Counted from the first letter of the stretch, positions 7,019 through 17,338 are shown. The stretch is 64,000 bases of DNA from CBDCXF01 sp965223755 (GCA_965223755.1 CBDCXF010000001.1:992001-1056000), one strand, 5' to 3'. The notes: generated from the letters alone by a model not told the origin. A program made the numbers and translations.

Positions 7019-10000
7019 CTACCAGGCAACCGGAATCCGGCTCGTGCCTTCGTCTTGGATGGCTAGTTTGAGATGAGCTCTTTGCCTGCCAAACAAATAC
7101 AAATCTCTCAGCACCTCGACATCCCGCTTGCAGTACTCGATCACCTTGTCGATCTTCCCTTCCGCTACCCATCTGAGGCTGGTGAGGCCGTCGGCCGACT
7201 TGCCCTCCCCCAGGGTCGCTTGTGCCAAAGCGTTCATCGACACGCGCAGGCCGGAGGAACGATAGACCTCCTGGTAGAGGTCAAGAGTCGGCCATTGGGC
7301 GACGTAGTCGACCCCGGTGTAGCCAGAGAGCACCGGGTAGTCGAAGCGTTCGATGTTGTAGCCAACCACGAGGTCGGCTGCGGCCAACTGGTCGATGAGA
7401 TCCTGAACCCGATCCTCAAGAAAAACGCGGAACTCACCACTTTGCAGGTGCAAACTCACGCCCACGGCGACCCGCATGCGGTGGGTGTTGTGCCAACCGC
7501 CGACGTCGGCCGCCGATAGTTGGGTTTCGAGGTCAAAGAGAACCGCGTTCTGTGGATTCTCCGGGCGGGGCGGGCGGGGCCGTTTTTGAGAGTAGGACCG
7601 TTGCCCGTTCGGTTGCTCTTCCGTCCCCTCGCTGTCGAGGCCCGACAGCCAGCCACCTGTCCCCCGCCGTTCCTGTGGCTCGGGACCGTCGAACTCGTAC
7701 TTGCCGCTGGCGCGAGCGTCCTCCGGTGGAGGTGGCGGCGTCCAACCTGGCTCTTCCCACTCCGGCCGCACTTCGACCAGATCTTCCATTCCCTCAGGTG
7801 ACTCGGTCCCAAGTCGTTCGGCCAAGAGCAACTCCAAGAACGCCCGCGCCCCCGCTTTGTCGAGCGGGCGGTTGCCATTGCCACACTTGGGGCTGTGCAC
7901 GCAGGAGGGGCAGCCGTCCTCGCAATCGCACCGTTCGAGATGTTCACCCACCCGGTGCAGGAGGTCACGTAGCGAGCCGAAGGTCGTCGCCGTGATCCCG
8001 GCGCCGCCGGCGTGTCCGTCGTAAACGAACACCGCTCCAGTGCGCACCTGCGGGTGCAGCGGAATCGAGATACCGCCCAGGTCCGAGCGATCGCAGACGC
8101 CGAAAAGCGGCAGCAAGCCGATCGCCGCGTGTTCGGCGGCGTGCAGAGAACCCATGAAGTGAAATCCCTCGCCCACCAAGCGGGCTTGGACCTCAAGCGG
8201 CGCCGCCCACCACAGGCCCTCGGTCTCGCCGACCATCGGCGGCAGATCCAGCTCGTGCCGATCCAGAACTTCGCGGCTAGAGATCTTGCGCCGCTCGAAA
8301 CCCACCACGCGCTCCGTCACCCGCAGGCGCCCCCGCCAGGCTTCCAACCCGCCGTCAACCGTATGCCCTTGGACCTCCAGAATGTCGGTGCGCTTGTCGG
8401 TGAGCGGCTGGGTGAAGTAGTTGACCGAAACCCGCTCGCACAGCACCTTGCGGGCGTCGAAATCAAGTTGCTTGACCTGATACTGGCGCCCACCGTGCAG
8501 GTAGATGGCGCCCGGATGCCCTTCGCGCAACAACCGAATGCCGTCAAGAGTACCGATGGTCTGCTTGCGCTCGCGATCGAGAACTAAAAAGGTATCGCCG
8601 CCGCCCCGCAGATGGACGCGGTTGTGCGGCCTGCCCTCGGTGGCTCTGAGATTGCCGCCGTCGTCGCCGCGCAAGCGGCCATCTTGCAAAGCCGCGTCAA
8701 CGACCGCGCGGTGGCGTTCGAGATGATCGCCGTCGCGACTGGCTGTGAGCGGCTCTTCACTGGCTGCGCAGCACAGGTGGGCTTCGACGACGAGCCGATT
8801 CTCGGGGTCGACGATCAACGGTTCGAACTCGCGCGAGGTGAGTTCGTCGGGGTGGTCGACCAGGTAGCGGTCGAGCGCATCCGGGAGAGGCACCAATGCG
8901 GTGAGCGAATCCCGCCCCTGGCGGCCGACCCGGCCCGAACGCTGCCAGGTCGCCATGACGCTGCCTGGGAATCCGACCAAGACGCAGGCATCGAGACCGC
9001 CGACATCGATGCCCATCTCCAGCGCCGAGGTCGACACCACCCCGTCGATCTTTCCCTCGAAGAGGTCGGCCTCGATCTGGCGGCGCTCGGCGGCCAAGAA
9101 GCCCGAACGGTAGTTGGCGATGCGCGGCGCCAGATCCGGCCTCTGCCTCGTCAACCAGGTGTAGATCAGTTCGGTGACCCGCCGCGCCTTGGTGAAGACA
9201 ATGGTCTTCAAACCCCGATCGAGGAGAAAGGTAGTGAGGTCGACCGCAGCCGTGTATGCGCTGCCAATCGGGTCCAGGATGGCGATGTGGCGCCGTTCGC
9301 GTGGGGCGCCGGAGTCGTGAATCCACTCGAACGACCGACCGCACAGCGCCGACGCGAAGTCATCGGCGTTGGCCGCCGTCGCCGATGAAGCGATGAAGTG
9401 TGGCTCGGCGCCGACACGACGGCAAAGTCGTTGCAACCGCCACAGCACGTGGTGGAGATGAGCGCCAAAGACTCCGCGGTAAGCGTGCAGTTCATCCAAC
9501 ACGACCCACTTGAGATCGGCTAGGAACGGCGTCCACTCCTGCCAAGTCGGCAAGATGCCGAGATGCAGCATGTCGGGATTGGTGATGAGGACGCGCGGCG
9601 GTTGGCTACGAATCTGCTGGCGCTGCTCGCGATCAGTGTCTCCGTCATAAACCCCAACGAACCGACTGGCTTCGACCCCGGCACTCGCAGCCAACGCCGC
9701 GACCTTGCCGGCTTGATCCCGGCCCAACGCCTTGAGTGGATAGAGATAGAGAGCGCGCCCTCGTTCTCCAATGAGCTCACTCGCGAGAGGCGGTAAATGG
9801 AAGATGAGGGATTTGCCCGACGCGGTCGGGGTAGTGACCAGAAGATCGCGGCCGCCGGCGATCGCCTCCAAAGCTCGCGCCTGATGCGAATACAAGCGTT
9901 CCACCCCGAGCCGACGGAGGGCGGCCTGAATGCTCTCTGGTACCTGCGACGGCCACGGTCGCAGGTCGGCGCCCTGCGCTGGCAGAACGTCGAGGTGAGC

Positions 10001-10063
10001 GACTTGCGGGCCGAGTTTGCGATCCGCTTCGAGCTCTTGAATCAGCGCTGTGAGGTCGTTCAC
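7019..10063 (-). CDS. MrfA-type DExH helicase fused to an MrfB-like DEDD exonuclease domain
   Basis: A 1014-residue DNA-repair-type fusion. The N-terminal half is a superfamily-2 helicase: Walker A TPTASGKSL, DELH box, SAT motif and a helicase C domain with SALEMGIDVGGLD and QRSGRVGRQGR. A DUF1998-type region follows, with a Cys cluster CDCEDGCPSCVHSPKC. The C-terminal ~190 residues are an RNase H-like exonuclease (YprB/RNase_H_2) with FDLET, GYNIERFD and YCKRDVEV, giving the DEDDy catalytic set. In Bacillus subtilis MrfA and MrfB are separate neighbouring genes acting in mitomycin-damage excision repair; that function is extended here by homology. The GTG at 10063 follows a GGAG site; the frame is open to 10144. 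Low-complexity residues link the two halves. Confidence 0.9.
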   Translation of the reverse strand: MNDLTALIQELEADRKLGPQVAHLDVLPAQGADLRPWPSQVPESIQAALRRLGVERLYSHQARALEAIAGGRDLLVTTPTASGKSLIFHLPPLASELIGERGRALYLYPLKALGRDQAGKVAALAASAGVEASRFVGVYDGDTDREQRQQIRSQPPRVLITNPDMLHLGILPTWQEWTPFLADLKWVVLDELHAYRGVFGAHLHHVLWRLQRLCRRVGAEPHFIASSATAANADDFASALCGRSFEWIHDSGAPRERRHIAILDPIGSAYTAAVDLTTFLLDRGLKTIVFTKARRVTELIYTWLTRQRPDLAPRIANYRSGFLAAERRQIEADLFEGKIDGVVSTSALEMGIDVGGLDACVLVGFPGSVMATWQRSGRVGRQGRDSLTALVPLPDALDRYLVDHPDELTSREFEPLIVDPENRLVVEAHLCCAASEEPLTASRDGDHLERHRAVVDAALQDGRLRGDDGGNLRATEGRPHNRVHLRGGGDTFLVLDRERKQTIGTLDGIRLLREGHPGAIYLHGGRQYQVKQLDFDARKVLCERVSVNYFTQPLTDKRTDILEVQGHTVDGGLEAWRGRLRVTERVVGFERRKISSREVLDRHELDLPPMVGETEGLWWAAPLEVQARLVGEGFHFMGSLHAAEHAAIGLLPLFGVCDRSDLGGISIPLHPQVRTGAVFVYDGHAGGAGITATTFGSLRDLLHRVGEHLERCDCEDGCPSCVHSPKCGNGNRPLDKAGARAFLELLLAERLGTESPEGMEDLVEVRPEWEEPGWTPPPPPEDARASGKYEFDGPEPQERRGTGGWLSGLDSEGTEEQPNGQRSYSQKRPRPPRPENPQNAVLFDLETQLSAADVGGWHNTHRMRVAVGVSLHLQSGEFRVFLEDRVQDLIDQLAAADLVVGYNIERFDYPVLSGYTGVDYVAQWPTLDLYQEVYRSSGLRVSMNALAQATLGEGKSADGLTSLRWVAEGKIDKVIEYCKRDVEVLRDLYLFGRQRAHLKLAIQDEGTSRIPVAW

Positions 10064-10176
10064 TCCGGTGCTCCGCCGGTCGATCCTGTCATGTCGATGA
10101 GGCCGGCGCAGAGCGTCCAATTGGGGTCTCCGCCTAGGCCACAAATAAACGACGTAAAGGCAATCATTTCACCAAC

Positions 10177-10196
10177 TTATCCACAGCTTATCCACT
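10177..10196. promoter_or_regulatory. Two tandem DnaA boxes upstream of nrdAB
   Basis: TTATCCACA at 10177-10185 is a perfect 9-mer consensus box. TTATCCACT at 10188-10196 matches 8 of 9. Starts are 11 bp apart, one helical turn, in the same orientation. The boxes lie about 230 bp before the nrdA start in the 360-bp gap between the helicase gene and nrdA. Confidence 0.65.
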
Positions 10197-10247
10197 ACTA
10201 ATTCAGCCGGATATGCACAACTTGGACACAGCCCTTTTACACAACAA

Positions 10248-10295
10248 ACCCCAACATATTGGGGTTGTTTGACAGCTTTCCACTTCATCTAGTAC
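10248..10295 (+). promoter_or_regulatory. NrdR-like palindrome next to a -35 element for nrdAB
   Basis: ACCCCAA (10248-10254), four bases, TTGGGGT (10259-10265) forms an AT-centred palindrome of the size of an NrdR box. Four bases further is a perfect TTGACA (10269-10274), with a weak TAGTAC 15 bases on. The operator assignment is inference from location and symmetry. Confidence 0.5.
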
Positions 10296-10423
10296 CCTTC
10301 GCCAGCCTCAGAAGTTCCGAACCGACCACAACTGTAAGGCAAAAGACTCCAATCGAATCAAAGGCAGATTCAGGCGTTCGGAGCCGGCGTTTCTGAGGCG
10401 AGCGAAGGAGGTTTCATTCCATA

Positions 10424-13402
10424 ATGTTGGCTACAAAAGTCGTCAAACGGACCGGCGAGGTTGTCGACTACGACACCCTGCGCATTCGCCAGGCGATCGA
10501 GAAGGCAACCGGCGCGGTTGGACAGCGCATCGAAGACCGCAAACTGGATCTTCTCCTCGGCGATATTGAAGGCGACATCTCGGGGCGCTTCACCGAGTTC
10601 TACCCCAACGTCGAGAACATCCAAGACATCGTCGAAAAGCACCTAGTGCGTCTCGGACATTACGAGGTGGCCAAGGCCTATATCCTCTACCGCGCCGACC
10701 GCCAGAAAGTGCGCGAGGAAGCCAAGTTGCTCAATATCGAGCACGCACGCCTCGGCAAGCTACGACTCACTAAGCGCGACGGGCGCACGGTCCTGCTCAA
10801 CGTCAAAAAGGTTGCCGAGACGCTGCAGCGCGCCGGACAAGGCCTTTCGACCGAACTCGACCACGACGCCCTGATGCGTGAGGTGCTGAAAAACATCTAT
10901 GACAGCGTCGAGGCACCTCAGCTCGAACAGGCGATGGTGCTGTCGGCGGCTTCTTTGATCGAACGCGATCCGGACTACGCCTACCTCGCGGCGCGCTTGA
11001 TGCTGCAGAAGGTCTACAAGGAGGTACTACAGGAGTCGGTCTCCGACGATGATGAGTTGGAGCGGCGTTACCGCGAGAGCTTCATCGAGCACGTTCGTAG
11101 CGGTGTCGAGCGCGGTGCGCTCGACCAGCGTTTGGGCGAGTTCGACATCGAGCACATGGCCAAGTTCCTCAACCCCGGCCGGGACAAGTTGTTCAAGTAC
11201 CTCGGCATACAGACCTTGTACGAGCGCTATTTCTTGCGCCATGAAGGGCGCTGCGTCGAGATGCCGCAGGCGCTGTTCATGCGCGTCGCCATGGGTCTGG
11301 CGGTTGAGGAAGACTCCCGCGAAGACCGAGCCGCCGATTTCTACGAGCTGCTCTCGACCCTGCACTACGTGCCCTCGACGCCGACGCTGTTTCACGCCGG
11401 CACCAGCCACCCGCAGCTCTCGTCCTGCTACCTGACGACGGTCGAGGACGACCTCGGTCACATCTTCAAGTGTCTGGGTGACAACTCCCAACTCTCTAAG
11501 TGGTCGGGGGGTATCGGTAACGACTGGTCCAACATCCGCGCCACCGGTTCGCCGATCAAGTCGACCAACGTCGAGAGCCAGGGCGTCATTCCGTTCTTGA
11601 AGATCGCCAACGACGTCACCGTCGCTATCAACCGCAGCGGCAAGCGCCGCGGAGCCACTTGCGCCTACCTCGAAACCTGGCATTACGACATCGAGGACTT
11701 CCTCGACCTGCGCCGCAATACCGGGGATGAGCGTCGCCGCACCCACGACATGAACACCGCCAACTGGATTCCGGATCTGTTCATGAAGCGGGTGCTCTCG
11801 GACGGCGATTGGACACTTTTCTCGCCCGACGAAGTGCCGGATTTGCACCACTCCTACGGGGGTGAGTTCGAGCAGCGCTACCAAGAGTACGAGCGCATGG
11901 CCGATGCCGGCGAGATGAAGACGTGGAAGCGCGTCGCCGCCAAAGCACTGTGGCGCAAGATGATCACCATGCTGTTCGAGACCGGCCATCCCTGGATGAC
12001 CTTCAAGGACGCCTGCAACATCCGCTCGCCTCAAGACCACACCGGCGTCATTCACAGCTCCAACCTGTGCACCGAGATCACCCTCAACACTTCGGCCGAC
12101 GAGACCGCGGTCTGCAACCTCGGATCCATCAATCTCGCCGCCCACATGATCGAGGGAGAGCTGGACGAAGAGAAGCTCGCCGGCACCGTGCAGACGGCGA
12201 TGCGCATGCTCGACAACGTCATCAACATCAACTTCTATCCAACTGAAGAGGCGAGAAACAGCAATCTCAAGCATCGCCCGGTAGGCCTTGGCTTGATGGG
12301 CCTGCAGGACGCTCTGTACCAGCAGCGCATGCCTTTCGATTCGCAAGACGCGCTGGAGTTCACCGATCGCGTCATGGAGATCATTTCGTATAACGCCATT
12401 CTCGGTTCTTCGATGCTGGCCAAAGAACGCGGTCCCTATGGCTCCTACATCGGCAGCAAGTGGGATCGGGGCATTTTCCCGCTCGACACGCTCGACCTGC
12501 TCGAGGAAGAGCGCGGCATGCCGGTCGAGGTCAACCGGGCGCAACGGCTCGATTGGGACTCGGTACGCGAGCACGTCAAGCAATATGGCATGCGCAATTC
12601 CAACACCATGGCGATCGCCCCGACGGCGACCATCTCCAACATCGCTGGATGCTTCCCGTGCATCGAACCGATTTACAAGAACATCTACGTCAAGGCCAAC
12701 ATCAGCGGCGAGTTCACCATCGTTAACTCTTATTTGGTCGAAGATCTCAAAACCCTGGGCATGTGGGACGGCGACTTCCTCGACCAGCTCAAGTATTGCG
12801 ACGGCAACCTGGCGTTGATCCCGGAGGTGCCACAGGAGCTCAAGGATCTCTACAAAGAGGCCTTTGAAGTCGACCCCATCGACGGCCTCAAGATGACGGC
12901 GGTGCGCGGCAAGTGGATCGACCAGAGCCAGTCGCACAACGTCTTCATCAAGGGCACTTCCGGCAAGCGGTTGTCAGAGACTTACATCGCGGCGTGGAAG
13001 ATGGGACTCAAGACCACCTACTATCTGCGTTCTTTGGCCGCCAGCCAGATCGAGAAATCGACTCTCGACGCCAAGAAGTACGGCTTCACCCAGAAGCGCG
13101 CGTACGACGTCGTCGCGGAAGCCGCCGCAACCGCGTCGGCGCTGGTCAAAAATGCTCCGGAAAATGGAGGAGGCGAACCGGCCCGAACTATAGAAGCTCA
13201 GACTTTAGAAGGCCAGACTTTAGAAAGCCGGACTTTAGAAGCCCAGACCGTAGAAGCCCAGACCGTAGAAGCCCAGACCGTAGAAGCCCAGACCGTAGAA
13301 GCCCCATCGGGGACCCCAGCGGAAGTCCGGTCTGAGATGAAGGCTACCGCTGATCCTCAGCTGTGCCGCATCGACGACCCTGACTGCGAGGCTTGCCAGT
13401 AG
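10424..13402 (+). CDS. nrdA: Ribonucleoside-diphosphate reductase, class I alpha (catalytic) subunit
   Basis: Reduces ribonucleotides to deoxyribonucleotides together with NrdB. The 992-residue chain starts with an ATP-cone (KVVKRTGEVVDYDTLRIRQ, residues 5-95), the allosteric on/off domain. A second related segment, LRLTKRDGRTVLLNV, starts near residue 110. Active-site residues are visible: Cys335 (SSCYLTT) and Cys564 (AVCNLGS) as the redox pair, and Asn547/Cys549/Glu551 (NLCTEI) for radical chemistry. The C-terminal Cys pair that re-reduces the site is C988/C991 in DCEACQ. Residues about 923-960 are a tandem EAQTV/EAQTL repeat coded by 15-bp units. AGGAGG lies upstream of the ATG. nrdB follows 68 bp downstream. 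Confidence 0.97.
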   Translation: MLATKVVKRTGEVVDYDTLRIRQAIEKATGAVGQRIEDRKLDLLLGDIEGDISGRFTEFYPNVENIQDIVEKHLVRLGHYEVAKAYILYRADRQKVREEAKLLNIEHARLGKLRLTKRDGRTVLLNVKKVAETLQRAGQGLSTELDHDALMREVLKNIYDSVEAPQLEQAMVLSAASLIERDPDYAYLAARLMLQKVYKEVLQESVSDDDELERRYRESFIEHVRSGVERGALDQRLGEFDIEHMAKFLNPGRDKLFKYLGIQTLYERYFLRHEGRCVEMPQALFMRVAMGLAVEEDSREDRAADFYELLSTLHYVPSTPTLFHAGTSHPQLSSCYLTTVEDDLGHIFKCLGDNSQLSKWSGGIGNDWSNIRATGSPIKSTNVESQGVIPFLKIANDVTVAINRSGKRRGATCAYLETWHYDIEDFLDLRRNTGDERRRTHDMNTANWIPDLFMKRVLSDGDWTLFSPDEVPDLHHSYGGEFEQRYQEYERMADAGEMKTWKRVAAKALWRKMITMLFETGHPWMTFKDACNIRSPQDHTGVIHSSNLCTEITLNTSADETAVCNLGSINLAAHMIEGELDEEKLAGTVQTAMRMLDNVININFYPTEEARNSNLKHRPVGLGLMGLQDALYQQRMPFDSQDALEFTDRVMEIISYNAILGSSMLAKERGPYGSYIGSKWDRGIFPLDTLDLLEEERGMPVEVNRAQRLDWDSVREHVKQYGMRNSNTMAIAPTATISNIAGCFPCIEPIYKNIYVKANISGEFTIVNSYLVEDLKTLGMWDGDFLDQLKYCDGNLALIPEVPQELKDLYKEAFEVDPIDGLKMTAVRGKWIDQSQSHNVFIKGTSGKRLSETYIAAWKMGLKTTYYLRSLAASQIEKSTLDAKKYGFTQKRAYDVVAEAAATASALVKNAPENGGGEPARTIEAQTLEGQTLESRTLEAQTVEAQTVEAQTVEAQTVEAPSGTPAEVRSEMKATADPQLCRIDDPDCEACQ
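13189..13304 (+). repeat. 15-bp in-frame tandem repeat in nrdA
   Basis: Degenerate units encoding EAQTL, EGQTL and ESRTL are followed by four near-identical GAAGCCCAGACCGTA units (EAQTV) at about 13239-13300. They form a flexible linker before the C-terminal Cys pair. Confidence 0.85.
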
Positions 13403-13470
13403 GGCTCATCGCCAAAGCCCGCCTAGCGGTTGAGGTGGGCTCGTGCAAATAACTTCAAGACGGCGGAATT

Positions 13471-14509
<1,039 letters not shown>

Positions 14510-14539
14510 TTACTGTCTATTACTCCACCAGGTTTCAGA

Positions 14540-14716
14540 GCATAAGCCTGCCCCGGCGGGTGGAAGCGCGGGGGGCCGGGGTCACCCCAGCACCCTCCCT
14601 CGTCATCCCCGCGGCTGGGAGCGAGGGGGGCGGGGATCCCGGCCCCGCACCCAACCCCCGCCGGGACGACGAGAGGAACCGTCACTGTCACTTGTCACTT
14701 GTCACCCCGTCACTTC
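14540..14716. repeat. GC-rich REP-like block and GTCAC repeats
   Basis: Long G/C runs related to the family-B repeat (TCATCCCCGCG...GGGGCGGGGATCCC) occupy about 14592-14675, followed by CACTTGTCACTTGTCACCCC. No gene is evident between nrdB and the prenyltransferase gene (14467-14760). Confidence 0.55.
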
Positions 14717-14760
14717 CCCTCCCGGCACGTGGTTAGCATGCCCGCTAGCATGGACACATC

Positions 14761-15747
14761 ATGTTGACGGAATCCGCGCACCAGACGACTCCAGGCTCGC
14801 GCCCGGCGGCGTCTGCGCTCGACTATTTGCGGCTGGCGCGACTCGATCATTGGGTCAAACAGATCTTCGTCCTGCCTGGTTTCGCCCTCGCAGCCCTGCT
14901 TTCGCCCGAGGCCCGGATTGACTTCACCGAGATGGCGGGCGGACTGCTCTCGGCCTGTATGTTGGCCTCCGCCAACTACGTTCTCAATGAGTGGCTCGAC
15001 CGGCATAAGGATGCTCTCCATCCGCTGAAATCCCAACGGCCGGCGGTCCAGTTGCAACTGCGACCTCTCGTTGTCTATGGGTTCTATGTCGTTTTGCTGA
15101 GTGCCGGCCTCTACCTGGCCGCGAGCCTCAATCGGACCTTTTTGGCGATCGCGGTGATGCTCGCGGTCTTCGGTCTCCTCTACAACGTCCCCCCGGTACG
15201 ATTTAAAGACACTCGTTTCATCGATGTGCTGGTCGAGTCATTCAACAACCCCCTTCGCCTCGCTCTCGGCTGGGCAGTGGTGGACTCGACCACTCTGCCT
15301 CCGTCGAGCCTGTTGTTGTCGTACTGGGCCGGCGGGGGTTTCTTGATGACCATCAAACGACTGGCCGAGCGCCGCTTCGTCACGGTGTCAGAGGGATTAA
15401 AGACGTTGCAAGCGTACCGGCCGGCCATCGCCACCGTAAGTGAGCGCGCGATGCTGCTTGCGGCGGTCGTCTACGCGCTGGTGTCGACGTTCGCGCTGAC
15501 GGTCTTTTTGGTCAAGTACCGCATCGAGTATTTGCTGCTGCTTCCGATCGTCATCGCTTTACTCGTTTCCTACCTCAGCCTCGGCCTCAAGACGAAGTCT
15601 CCGGTGCAGACCCCTGAAGTACTGTGGCGGCAGCGGCGGTTGATGGGGCTTCTCGCGTTCCTGGTCCTCGCCTTCGCGGTGCTCACCTGGGTCGACCTGC
15701 CGTTTCTCGAGCGTCTCGCTGAACCGCACTACATCCGTCTTTCCTGA
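14761..15747 (+). CDS. UbiA-family prenyltransferase (decaprenyl-phosphate phosphoribosyltransferase-like)
   Basis: A 328-residue polytopic membrane protein with about eight hydrophobic helices. The first aspartate-rich UbiA motif appears as NEWLDRHKDALHPLKSQRP, and the second loop as FKDTRFIDVLVESFNNPLR. The N-terminal LRLARLDHWVKQIFVLPG and the HPLKSQRP segment resemble enzymes that attach phosphoribose to decaprenyl phosphate more than ubiquinone or menaquinone enzymes. Family members join a polyprenyl (or polyprenyl-phosphate) substrate to an acceptor in the membrane. The gene is followed 13 bp later by a polytopic membrane protein, which suggests a joint role in making or using a lipid-linked sugar. 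Acceptor identity is uncertain. Confidence 0.8.
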   Translation: MLTESAHQTTPGSRPAASALDYLRLARLDHWVKQIFVLPGFALAALLSPEARIDFTEMAGGLLSACMLASANYVLNEWLDRHKDALHPLKSQRPAVQLQLRPLVVYGFYVVLLSAGLYLAASLNRTFLAIAVMLAVFGLLYNVPPVRFKDTRFIDVLVESFNNPLRLALGWAVVDSTTLPPSSLLLSYWAGGGFLMTIKRLAERRFVTVSEGLKTLQAYRPAIATVSERAMLLAAVVYALVSTFALTVFLVKYRIEYLLLLPIVIALLVSYLSLGLKTKSPVQTPEVLWRQRRLMGLLAFLVLAFAVLTWVDLPFLERLAEPHYIRLS

Positions 15748-15760
15748 TAATGAGCACCGG

Positions 15761-17281
15761 ATGAGCGCCACCGCCGAACACCTCGTGAGCCAGCGGCGCC
15801 CCGACGACACCGTTCTGCCGGTCATCTTGCTCGCCGTTCTCCTCCTGGTGACTTGGGCGAGATTCGCCCGAGACCCTGGTTTCGCCCCTCGCCTTGAGCC
15901 CGACTCCAAGAGTTACATCGACACACCGTTGAATGAATCCACGCTCCAGGAGTCGCCGGTGCGTGCCTTGAGCTATTACCGCACGCTCGGCTACCCGTAC
16001 TTCCTGAATACCTTGAGCGGAGCCAAAGCGACTTTCCCTGCGGTTCCGGTCGTCCAAGCAGTTCTCTATTCCAGCGCAGTTTTTCTTTTCTTTCTCGCGC
16101 TCGCTCACTACACCGGAAGTCGATGGTTGGCACTGGCCGCCACCGTTCCCTTGCCCTTCGCTCTAGTCGTGCGGTTAACTTCGACAATCCTCACCGAAAG
16201 CCTGGCCGCCTCTCTACTTCTCGCAGCGGTTGCTGCGACCCTATGGATTGCCGCCAAACGACCGCCTCGATGGGCTTGGGTTCTGTTGGCCACGGCGACT
16301 TTCTGCGCCTACCAGGTGCGACCCACCACCCAGTGGCTGGTGGCCTGGATCCCGTTCGCAGTGCTCTTGCTAGCCCAGCGCCGGGCGAGGACCGTCCGGC
16401 TTCAAACCGGACTTGCCGCCGCCTTGGCGACAACCTTGCCCTGGATCGCCTTCTCCACCTTGCGGTTGGTCACCGTCGGCCATTTTGGTCTGGTCTCCTT
16501 CGGCGGCACCAACCTTTCCGCCATCTCGACCTTTCTCGTGGATGAACGGGCGATCACTGCGCTACCCGACGATGTCCGTCCTACAGCCCGCACCATCCTC
16601 AAGCGGCGGGAGCGCAACGGTTGGCCACAACTAACCTGGGGGGCCGACGTCGAACGGTACTTCTTCAAGCGCTACAACCTCAGCCTGTGGAAGGTGGCGT
16701 ACCGGTCTGCCAACTGGCATATGCACCGGCAGACCCGGCACACGGGCCGGGGCGCCTTCGACTTATGGGGGCGTAGCTTTCCGGTCGAACGTGACCGTCG
16801 CCTGCAGTCCTTCGCCGTCGGCGTCATCGGGCAGAGGCCTGGAGGATACGCGGCGTGGGTGCTGGGAGCCGCTCGCTTCGGCGTCGAAAGTCTGTTGCGC
16901 CTGCCCTGGGTGTTGATCGGCTTGGCGTTGTGTGCGATTGCCGCCATGCGCTGGGTGCAGCACCGCTGGCAAGTCCCGGCGAACCGGGCAGATCGCCGCT
17001 CGTTGTTGCCGGGCATCGCCTTGGTTGCGCACAGCGCGGGAGCGCTGCTGTTGGTGAGCGCGGTGTCCTTTCCGATGTGGCGCTATCTGGCCGAAATCAG
17101 TCTGTTGTTGCCCAGCGGGTTGATTCTGATCGCCGCCGCGTTTGTTCGAGAGGCTGGTGGGCAGTGGGCAGTGGGCAGTGGGCAGTGGGCAGTGGGCAGT
17201 GGGCAGTGGGCAGTGGGCAGTGGGCAGTGGGCAGTGAAAAAGATACGGCTACAGCCGTCACCTATCGTTCGTCACCCTTGA
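15761..17281 (+). CDS. Polytopic membrane protein, possible GT-C glycosyltransferase, with repeat-derived C-terminus
   Basis: A 506-residue protein with about ten hydrophobic helices. After the first helix a luminal-type loop contains EPDSKSYID and YYRTLGYPYFL. An acidic residue after the first helix is typical of GT-C enzymes that use polyprenyl-phosphate sugars, but no family is confidently recognised. It lies 13 bp after the UbiA-family gene, and a pair of prenyl-phosphate-sugar synthase plus transferase is one plausible reading. Residues about 467-506 (heptapeptide GQWAVGS repeated, then KKIRLQPSPIVRHP) are translated from a GCAGTGG heptamer array and its right flank, so the ancestral protein probably ended near 17155. 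Confidence 0.7.
   Translation: MSATAEHLVSQRRPDDTVLPVILLAVLLLVTWARFARDPGFAPRLEPDSKSYIDTPLNESTLQESPVRALSYYRTLGYPYFLNTLSGAKATFPAVPVVQAVLYSSAVFLFFLALAHYTGSRWLALAATVPLPFALVVRLTSTILTESLAASLLLAAVAATLWIAAKRPPRWAWVLLATATFCAYQVRPTTQWLVAWIPFAVLLLAQRRARTVRLQTGLAAALATTLPWIAFSTLRLVTVGHFGLVSFGGTNLSAISTFLVDERAITALPDDVRPTARTILKRRERNGWPQLTWGADVERYFFKRYNLSLWKVAYRSANWHMHRQTRHTGRGAFDLWGRSFPVERDRRLQSFAVGVIGQRPGGYAAWVLGAARFGVESLLRLPWVLIGLALCAIAAMRWVQHRWQVPANRADRRSLLPGIALVAHSAGALLLVSAVSFPMWRYLAEISLLLPSGLILIAAAFVREAGGQWAVGSGQWAVGSGQWAVGSGQWAVKKIRLQPSPIVRHP
17161..17268. repeat. Ten GCAGTGG heptamers with conserved right flank (copy 3), inside a coding region
   Basis: Ten perfect units at 17161-17230 plus a partial unit, then AAAAAGATACGGCTACAGCC with GTCACC, the same flank as after the arrays at 797 and 1884. 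Because 3 x 7 = 21 bp, translation gives a perfect heptapeptide repeat. Confidence 0.9.
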
Positions 17282-17338
17282 ATCGCCACTCGTCACTGGC
17301 CATCATGGGAAAAAGCGAGCCCCTCTCCTACAGCCCCG

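Noticed and set aside
10177..10265. Replication origin near the DnaA boxes
   Set aside because: Only two boxes, no AT-rich unwinding region, and no dnaA, dnaN or gidA nearby; a role in nrdAB control fits better.
11027..12937. 636-residue minus-strand ORF inside nrdA
   Set aside because: Antisense shadow of a firmly identified gene in GC-rich DNA; no ribosome site or family motif.
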